From positions 1 to 16,778 of the forward strand of contig JAICQE010000096.1 of assembly GCA_025938035.1 (NCBI GenBank): a stretch of 16,778 nt of DNA, given 5' to 3'. The DNA is from Vicinamibacteria bacterium (GTDB taxonomy: Bacteria > Acidobacteriota > Vicinamibacteria > Vicinamibacterales > UBA2999). Shown in pieces: positions 13,522-16,778 of the stretch. The translations under genes were made by a program, and so were the position numbers. The notes below the pieces were generated by a model. The model had not been told where the DNA came from. It saw nothing but the letters and a program-made list of their open reading frames with translations, and did no database searches. Position 1 is the first letter of the stretch. Each line of letters begins with the position of its first letter.

Positions 13522-15474
13522 ATGCGGCGGATGACACCTCGGCTTGCCGGGCTGGGATTCACCGCCGCCATCGTGACGGCGGTCTCCGCCCAGCAGCCGG
13601 CACCGACGTTCCGGGCGCAGGTCGAAGCCGTCCAGGTCGACGTATTCGTCACCGATCGCGACGGTAATCCAGTCCGCGATCTACGCCTCGAAGATTTCGA
13701 ACTGCTCGAGGATGGCAAGCCACAGACGATCACCTCCTTTTCGGAGGTGATCATTCCGATCAACGCGCCACCGCCGTTCTCTCCGGGTACTCCGCGACTT
13801 GACGTCGCGACGAACAGCGGCGGTGAGGGTCGCCTCTACGTCATCGCCCTCGACGAGGTCGGCGCGGACCTGGCGCTACGGGCTCGGCACTTTCTCACCA
13901 CGTTCATCGAGCGCCACTTCGAACCAAACGACGTGGGCGTCGTCGTCAACGTCGGCCGCGCCTTGTCGGCGGCCGCGCAGGACTTCACGAGCGATCGCGG
14001 CCTGCTTCTCGCAGCCATCAACCGGCTGCAGGGAGGCTGGGGCGTGCCCCCGGAGACGCCTGGGGAGCCGTGGCGTCGGGACCGATCGCCGCTGGCGCAG
14101 CGCGCGCGGGCCGCAGCATTAAAGGGTCTCATCGCCTCGCTCGCCGGCATCCACGGGCGCCGCAAAGCGCTGATCTACATCACTGAGGAGGTCGGGGACG
14201 CCTACAGCGTCATCGACTACAAGGGCGGCGTCCGATCACTCGAGTTCGACGACCTGCGCGCGGCGATGACCGAGGCGATGCGCGGAGGCGTCGCCTTTTA
14301 CACGATCGACCCATGCGGCCTGACGGCCGGCGGGTTCCTGGGCGAGACGGCGGCGAATGTCGCCGGCGTGTGTGACGCCGACCTCGAACGGATGGCCGCG
14401 TTCCGCAAGCTATCCGAAGCGACCGGGGGCTTTGCGGTGGTCAACTCGAACAGCTTCGGCCAGGCGCTGGAGCGAATGGTCAAGGAGAACAGCAATTACT
14501 ACCTCCTCGGCTTCACCTCGACAAACGACAGGCGCGACGGCCGGTACCGGCGACTGGAGGTACGGGCGAAGCGGCCTGGCCTGACGGTCCGCGCGCGTGA
14601 CGGCTACATCGCGCCATCAGGGTCCCCGGGGCGATCGGCAGGCACGCGAACGAATGCCACGGCGACCGCGGGCATTCGCGACGTCATCGCCAGCCCGCTC
14701 TCCAACGGTGCGGTGCCGATGAAGGTGTTCGCGGCGGCGTTCAAGGGATCGAAAGACAATGAGGCCAGAGTCGTCATCACTGCGGAATTCGACGCGTCCC
14801 GACTTGGATTCACTGGAACGTCCGGAATCATGCGGGCACAGATCGAGCTCGCGTCCGCTGCCGTCAGCGCCGGAGGCAAAGTGACGCGCGGCCAGCCTCA
14901 GGTGATCGACCTTGCGCTGAAGCCGGACTCGTACGCACAGGCCCTGGCCCACGGTTTTCGCACGCAGTCGTCAATCACCCTGCCGCCGGGCCGCTACCAG
15001 CTGCGCGTCGCGGGCGGCAACACCCAGGCGGCGAAGGTCGGCAGCGTGATGTACGACCTCGACGTTCCGGATTTCCGTAAGGAACGGCTGGCACTGAGTG
15101 CAGTCGCGCTGTCGACGATGGAGGCGGACCGGCCGGTGACAGTCATCCCGGCAGCGTCGAACGTCCTTCCGTTTTTTCCAACGCTCAACCGTGCGTTCGC
15201 GAGCGGCACGCGGATTTCGCTCTACCTCGAGGTCTACGACAACGCCGATGGCCGTGCGCGGAACCCCGTCGAGCTGAAGGTCGAAGTGCGTGACCATCAA
15301 GGACAAATCGTTCGCAGCGGGAGTGACCGGCGCACGCGCGCGGCAAAGGGCACGGAGACATTTGTGGTGGCGCTGCCGCTCGACGTCGGCGCCGGCGACT
15401 ACTCTCTCCACGTCGTGGCGACGTCAGGTGGCGACTCCGTCAGCCGCGATATTCCTATACGGATCACGCCGTAA
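13522..15474 (+). CDS. VWFA-related secreted protein (TIGR03436-type)
   Basis: A 650-residue exported protein of the VWFA-related family expanded in Acidobacteria; role unknown, presumed protein-protein or ligand binding. AGGA (13511-13514) is 7 nt before ATG 13522, and the gap to the DUF6152 stop is 9 nt. Signal peptide to about residue 24 (VSAQ). An N-terminal segment typical of the family follows (VQVDVFVTDRDGNPVRDL, LEDFELLEDGKPQTITSFSEV). The VWA-like region (about 105-340) has LYVIALDEVGADLALRARHF, LAGIHGRRKALIYITEEVGD, VAFYTIDPCGL, FRKLSEATGGFAVVNSN and NYYLLGFTSTNDRRDGRYRRLEV. The classic DxSxS MIDAS is replaced by DEVGA, so metal-dependent binding is doubtful. The C-terminal about 280 residues look like beta-rich domains. 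No break is seen. Confidence 0.88.
   Translation: MRRMTPRLAGLGFTAAIVTAVSAQQPAPTFRAQVEAVQVDVFVTDRDGNPVRDLRLEDFELLEDGKPQTITSFSEVIIPINAPPPFSPGTPRLDVATNSGGEGRLYVIALDEVGADLALRARHFLTTFIERHFEPNDVGVVVNVGRALSAAAQDFTSDRGLLLAAINRLQGGWGVPPETPGEPWRRDRSPLAQRARAAALKGLIASLAGIHGRRKALIYITEEVGDAYSVIDYKGGVRSLEFDDLRAAMTEAMRGGVAFYTIDPCGLTAGGFLGETAANVAGVCDADLERMAAFRKLSEATGGFAVVNSNSFGQALERMVKENSNYYLLGFTSTNDRRDGRYRRLEVRAKRPGLTVRARDGYIAPSGSPGRSAGTRTNATATAGIRDVIASPLSNGAVPMKVFAAAFKGSKDNEARVVITAEFDASRLGFTGTSGIMRAQIELASAAVSAGGKVTRGQPQVIDLALKPDSYAQALAHGFRTQSSITLPPGRYQLRVAGGNTQAAKVGSVMYDLDVPDFRKERLALSAVALSTMEADRPVTVIPAASNVLPFFPTLNRAFASGTRISLYLEVYDNADGRARNPVELKVEVRDHQGQIVRSGSDRRTRAAKGTETFVVALPLDVGAGDYSLHVVATSGGDSVSRDIPIRITP
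13728..13752. other. Perfect 10-bp hairpin inside the VWFA-related gene
   Basis: GATCACCTCC (13728-13737) and GGAGGTGATC (13743-13752) pair perfectly around TTTTC. The left arm plus TTT matches, from memory, the 3' tail of 16S rRNA (anti-Shine-Dalgarno), and the right arm is a strong Shine-Dalgarno. The DNA also encodes the family segment ITSFSEVI, so it may be chance. Confidence 0.5.
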
Positions 15475-15494
15475 CTTCCGCCTAAAGGCGGAAG
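15475..15494. repeat. GTCCGCC-type palindromic element, copy 3 (variant)
   Basis: CTTCCGCCTAAAGGCGGAAG is an 8-bp perfect stem with a TAAA loop, starting right after the TAA of the VWFA-related gene. It shares the CCGCCT-x-AAGGCGG core with copies at 3697 and 6635. It could stall or end transcription before the peroxidase gene, though no T tract follows. Confidence 0.75.
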
Positions 15495-15542
15495 CCACGG
15501 TGCTGAGGAAACGACTCCTTCGGGCTCGGCGTCTAATGGCGC

Positions 15543-16643
15543 GTGCGCGCCTCAGCCCTCTTACTGCTTTGTCTGACGATGCTGTCCGGCTGCGGCGCAC
15601 CGCGGCCCGAACAGGTCGTTCGGTTGGAAGCGGATAACCCGCGCAGGCCGATCGGCCGGCCGCCGCTCGGCATCGACATCAATCTCCGCTCGCTGCCCGT
15701 TCCGCCGACGCCCGAGCGGGTCCGTCTCGGCCGCTGGCTGTTCTTCGATCGGCGCCTCTCGCGCGACGGAACCATCTCCTGCGCTACGTGCCACCAACCT
15801 GCTCACGCGTTCTCGCAGACGACGCCGGTTGCCACTGGAGTGGGCGGCGCCGCCGGGACGCGCAAGGTTCCCACCATCATCAATCTGGCCATCCCGAACC
15901 GGTGGAGCTCGTTTAAAGATGCACCCGTCGGTGCCTACTTCTGGGATGGTCGTGCGCGGACGCTCGAAGCCCAGGCGCTCGTACCGATTGCCGGCGCGTC
16001 CGAGATGGGGAACCCGCACCCGGAGATGGTCAGCACTCTCTCGCGGGTACAGGGTTATGGTCCGTACTTCGCGCAGGCATTCGGCGACGCCAGGGTCACC
16101 AGGGAGCGCGTGGCGCGGGCCATCGCCGACTACGAACGGACGCGGATGAGCGGCAACTCCGCCTTCGATCGCTGGCAGCGCGGACAGGGAACCGTGAGCG
16201 ACTCGGTCCGGCGCGGTTTCGATCTGTTCACGGGCACGGCCGGATGCGCGGCATGCCACACGCCGCCGCTCTTTACGGACGGGACGTTCCACAATCTCGG
16301 AATCGGGTGGAATCCGGACACCAGGTCGTTCACGGACGAGGGCCGCTACGCCGTGACGAAAGATTCGGTGTTCGAGGGAGATCCGGGGAGCTTCAAGACG
16401 CCGACGCTGCGCGAAGTCTCGCGCCACGCGCCGTACATGCACGACGGCTCCATCCCAACGCTGCGCGATGTCGTTGAATTCTACAATCGCGGCGGCATTG
16501 CCAATCCGGATCTGGACGATCGCCTGCGGCGTCGCGGCCGGCTCGGCCTGACGCCGGGGGACGCAAACGATCTGGTGTCATTTCTCGTCTCACTCGAAGG
16601 TACCGGATGGCAGGACAACGGCCCTTCACTGTTTCCGCAGTGA
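15543..16643 (+). CDS. Di-heme cytochrome c peroxidase (CcpA/MauG superfamily), lipoprotein
   Basis: A 366-residue periplasmic di-heme protein; family members reduce hydrogen peroxide with electrons from small cytochromes or, as in MauG, oxidise protein residues. The lipobox LSGC puts the lipid-anchored cysteine at 17. Two heme-binding CxxCH motifs are present: CATCH (80-84) and CAACH (235-239). Other family blocks are LGRWLFFDRRLSRDGTISC, FWDGRARTLEAQALVPI, EMGNPHPEM, FKTPTLREVSRHAPYMHDGS (His and Met candidate heme ligands) and DVVEFYNRGG. GTG 15543 is the only in-frame start near the lipobox; the frame is closed by TAA at 15534, and the Shine-Dalgarno is poor. The 68-nt gap to the VWFA-related gene holds a palindrome, so it may have its own promoter. 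Heme attachment would need a cytochrome c maturation system, not seen here. Confidence 0.93.
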   Translation: MRASALLLLCLTMLSGCGAPRPEQVVRLEADNPRRPIGRPPLGIDINLRSLPVPPTPERVRLGRWLFFDRRLSRDGTISCATCHQPAHAFSQTTPVATGVGGAAGTRKVPTIINLAIPNRWSSFKDAPVGAYFWDGRARTLEAQALVPIAGASEMGNPHPEMVSTLSRVQGYGPYFAQAFGDARVTRERVARAIADYERTRMSGNSAFDRWQRGQGTVSDSVRRGFDLFTGTAGCAACHTPPLFTDGTFHNLGIGWNPDTRSFTDEGRYAVTKDSVFEGDPGSFKTPTLREVSRHAPYMHDGSIPTLRDVVEFYNRGGIANPDLDDRLRRRGRLGLTPGDANDLVSFLVSLEGTGWQDNGPSLFPQ

Positions 16644-16686
16644 GTTCAGAAAGGCTTCGCGCATGAAGGCCGACGCCGGATTGGTA

Positions 16687-16767
16687 TGACGCAAGCAGTA
16701 ATTCAGAATGCAGAATGCAGAATGCAAAGCCTGAATTCTGCATTCTGCATTTTGAATTGCTGCGTCA
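16687..16767. repeat. Long imperfect palindrome with AATGCAG repeats after the peroxidase gene
   Basis: The left arm (16687-16723, starts TGACGCA) and right arm (16735-16767, ends TGCGTCA) are near-perfect inverted copies around an 11-nt loop; the left arm has small extra insertions. Each arm contains repeated AATGCAG. It lies in the 135-nt non-coding end of the window and could act as a terminator-like structure, but it looks like a dispersed repeat related to 12181-12210. No gene is seen in 16644-16778. Confidence 0.8.
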
Positions 16768-16778
16768 CTTCTTAAGGT

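Noticed and set aside
1..16778. CRISPR arrays, tRNA, rRNA, transposases, phage genes
   Set aside because: I saw no regularly spaced direct repeats, no tRNA-like T-arm motifs in intergenic DNA, and no transposase or integrase motifs in any frame.

Overview
The window looks like a soil acidobacterial chromosome, most like Vicinamibacteria. DNA is GC-rich with dense gene packing. It carries families I associate with Acidobacteria: a TIGR03435-type soil-associated protein, a TIGR03436-type VWFA-related protein, a CBM9-like/DUF5916 outer-membrane protein and several DUF6152 proteins. It also holds short palindromic elements of the kind that give spurious 'RLKADTT' / 'FRLKAEAT' peptides in such genomes. 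The taxonomic call comes from family recall; no search was run.

Left part (1-6639): the 3' part of phosphoenolpyruvate carboxylase ends at 932. A minus-strand pair follows, msrB and a DUF5916 barrel protein, read away from a plus-strand run of an orphan RND-type adaptor lipoprotein, a TraB/GumN-family secreted protein and an arylamine N-acetyltransferase. Middle pocket (6640-7770): accessory or decaying DNA with a small membrane-protein gene broken by an in-frame TAA, a 43-codon ORF, a small two-helix membrane protein and little else.

Right part (7771-16643): two gene runs diverge from a 62-bp intergenic region around 11278-11339. The minus run is a small secreted protein, a DUF6152-like/'WEGDTLVV' fusion protein, a DUF6152 protein, a stand-alone 'WEGDTLVV' protein and a TIGR03435 protein, with two 1-nt TGATG overlaps and two short gaps. 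The plus run is two 'WEGDTLVV' proteins, a DUF6152 protein (TAATG overlap with the gene before it), a VWFA-related protein and a di-heme cytochrome c peroxidase lipoprotein. In total there are four 'WEGDTLVV' domains and three DUF6152-like domains, nearly all on exported proteins. I know of no assigned function for the 'WEGDTLVV' family. The repeated pairing, the fusion and the shared conserved cysteines suggest one periplasmic system, and this is the best candidate for undescribed biology here.

Repeats form a second theme. A three-copy GTCCGCC-type palindrome sits at gene edges, one copy inside the first codons of the adaptor gene and another supplying the N-acetyltransferase stop codon. A 61-nt hairpin follows ppc. 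A GAATTC/AATGC repeat supplies the start codon of the 12191 gene, and a longer palindromic relative lies after the peroxidase. A 9-bp/8-bp purine tandem repeat sits at a translation start.
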